The translations under genes and the position numbers were made by a program. 20,379 bases of DNA from Tetmemena sp. SeJ-2015. Its lineage: Eukaryota; Ciliophora; Spirotrichea; Sporadotrichida; Oxytrichidae. Below are positions 19,542-20,379 of the stretch, one piece after another. The stretch spans positions 1-20,379 of the forward strand of contig JAJKFJ010023662.1 of assembly GCA_027382625.1 (NCBI GenBank). The letters run 5' to 3'. The notes under the pieces are model-generated. The model made no database searches, was not told where the DNA came from, and was given only the letters and a program-made list of their open reading frames with translations. Each line of letters opens with the position of its first letter. Position 1 is the stretch's first letter.

Positions 19542-20339
19542 TCATCTAATCCAGCGAATGAATACAACAATCGAAAAACAAATTTTATATTAACCAAGTG
19601 ACCTCAAATTTAGTAGACCATTTCTGTAATTGCCATGATGGCAGGTGAAATGCCATTTCTCTACAGGCTTAGCAGAGATCATTCCATTAAATTGGAAGGG
19701 TTTATTGAGTTTCATAGTTTCGTAAAAATATAAGAGCAGAGACAGAAAGCAATAACGATAGCTTATAATAATCTCAGGGCATATCACTGCAAGAAAATTC
19801 AAGTGATCTGTATTTAAAATCATTTAAGCCTTGTTTTTATTCCTCCTTATAGTCCTGAGTAGAAATCCATTCAAATTATGTTCTCTCTAATCAAAAATTA
19901 ATTTAAGCTACCCAAACTTATCGCTTTTAACAAGGACAGGAAAATTTACAAAAAGAAGTAGATTGGTAGGGCATTAAACAGTACGGAAAACGAAGTGCTA
20001 ACGATTTCTCTTGTAACAAAGTCTTTATTTATCTTGCGTTTCCATCCCACGTCCTTCTCTCTCTAGTTCAGAGAGCAGACGACGAACAGATTCTATTGCA
20101 ATGCTAGCTAAATGCCTCTCTGACTATTCTACCATGAATAATTTTGAATGGCTATTGCAACCTCTTGCTTTTCCCTCTGCTTGAGTGGCTTAATGACTCT
20201 CCTTGTTTCTATTTTTGATTTGATCGTCTTCATCTAAAATAAATTTGGCTTTAAATTTTATATTAAGAAAATGAGATATTCGAGAGCTTTTGATAAAAAT
20301 CTTCTATAGTGTAATGGAATATTTTTTTAATAAATGTTT
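19542..20339 (-). CDS. Candidate gene reading with TAA/TAG as sense, function unknown
   Basis: A single minus-strand frame runs from after TGA at 20340-20342 to TGA at 19542-19544, 265 codons, with about ten TAA/TAG and no TGA. About two thirds of the codons in 20040-20258 start with a purine. The most protein-like parts are FILDEDDQIKNRNKES, an amphipathic helix around ERHLASIAIESVRRLLSELE, and the later FQFNGMISAKPVEKWHFTCH. The last 77 codons (19590-19823) are open in the standard code too. The first Met of the helical part is at 20133-20135; an upstream start is not evident, and with TGA as Trp the gene extends beyond the window's right edge. No domain recognised. A frame of this length free of TGA alone is not rare by chance. 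Confidence 0.4.
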
Positions 20340-20379
20340 TCAGCTTTAATCGTTGCTCAGTTATACAGTATGACTCACA

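Noticed and set aside
1..20379. CRISPR array, rRNA genes, bacterial operons, telomeric repeats
   Set aside because: No regularly spaced short repeats, no conserved rRNA blocks, no G/C-rich telomere-type repeats and no tightly packed ORFs were seen.

Overview
This 20.4 kb window is very AT-rich and has no protein, rRNA or canonical tRNA gene that I can name with confidence. The longest stretch open in the standard code is about 103 codons, which is what chance gives at this base composition. The TA-bounded elements ending in TATAG, the AT-rich spacers, and several gene-like stretches that read well only if TAA/TAG (and perhaps TGA) are sense codons suggest a ciliate-like protist. It could be a germline or repeat-rich region of a species that reads TAA/TAG as Gln, possibly with TGA as Trp (karyorelicts and Condylostoma do this). 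That is inference: once stops are sense, almost any frame looks open, so every CDS below is a candidate with stated doubts. A repeat-filled intergenic region of another AT-rich eukaryote fits the base composition too.

The repeats are the solid part. (1) Family A: three elements at 6839-7395, 10149-10636 (inverted relative to the first) and 12581-13245. Their ends follow a shared pattern close to TATAGGTNRAATACGAATTG. The first two are diverged copies, each with a tRNA-like block and an ORF with a Ser/Asn-rich then Asp/Glu-rich product. The third has near-identical inverted repeats of about 95 bp around an 80-codon ORF. (2) Family B: a 2.1 kb element at 15740-17867 with ends TATAGCTGAGAATTTAAT and long inverted arms, plus two diverged fragments at 6280-6451 and 9297-9560. 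(3) Element C, 4509-4822: perfect 18-bp inverted repeats beginning CGTTCAGCCCC, next to a 10-bp direct repeat that looks like a target duplication. (4) A GC-rich 209-bp inverted repeat at 14241-14449 whose two ends each carry a small hairpin with compensating base changes.

Layout: 1-176 is a GC-richer, gene-like edge. 177-2089 is AT-rich spacer. 2090-2905 is a GC-elevated island of unresolved coding strand. 2906-6279 is spacer holding element C. 6280-10636 holds B and A repeats with spacer between. 10637-12580 may hold a plus-strand gene. 12581-13245 is the third A element. 14230-14559 is a GC-rich candidate gene overlapping the hairpin repeat. 15740-17867 is the B element. 18010-20379 is GC-richer and holds the two best candidate genes, both on the minus strand.

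No pathway or operon can be read from the window. What it shows is a cluster of TA-bounded elements, two families of which share the TATAG terminus, several with possible cargo ORFs, lying among candidate genes in an unusual code.
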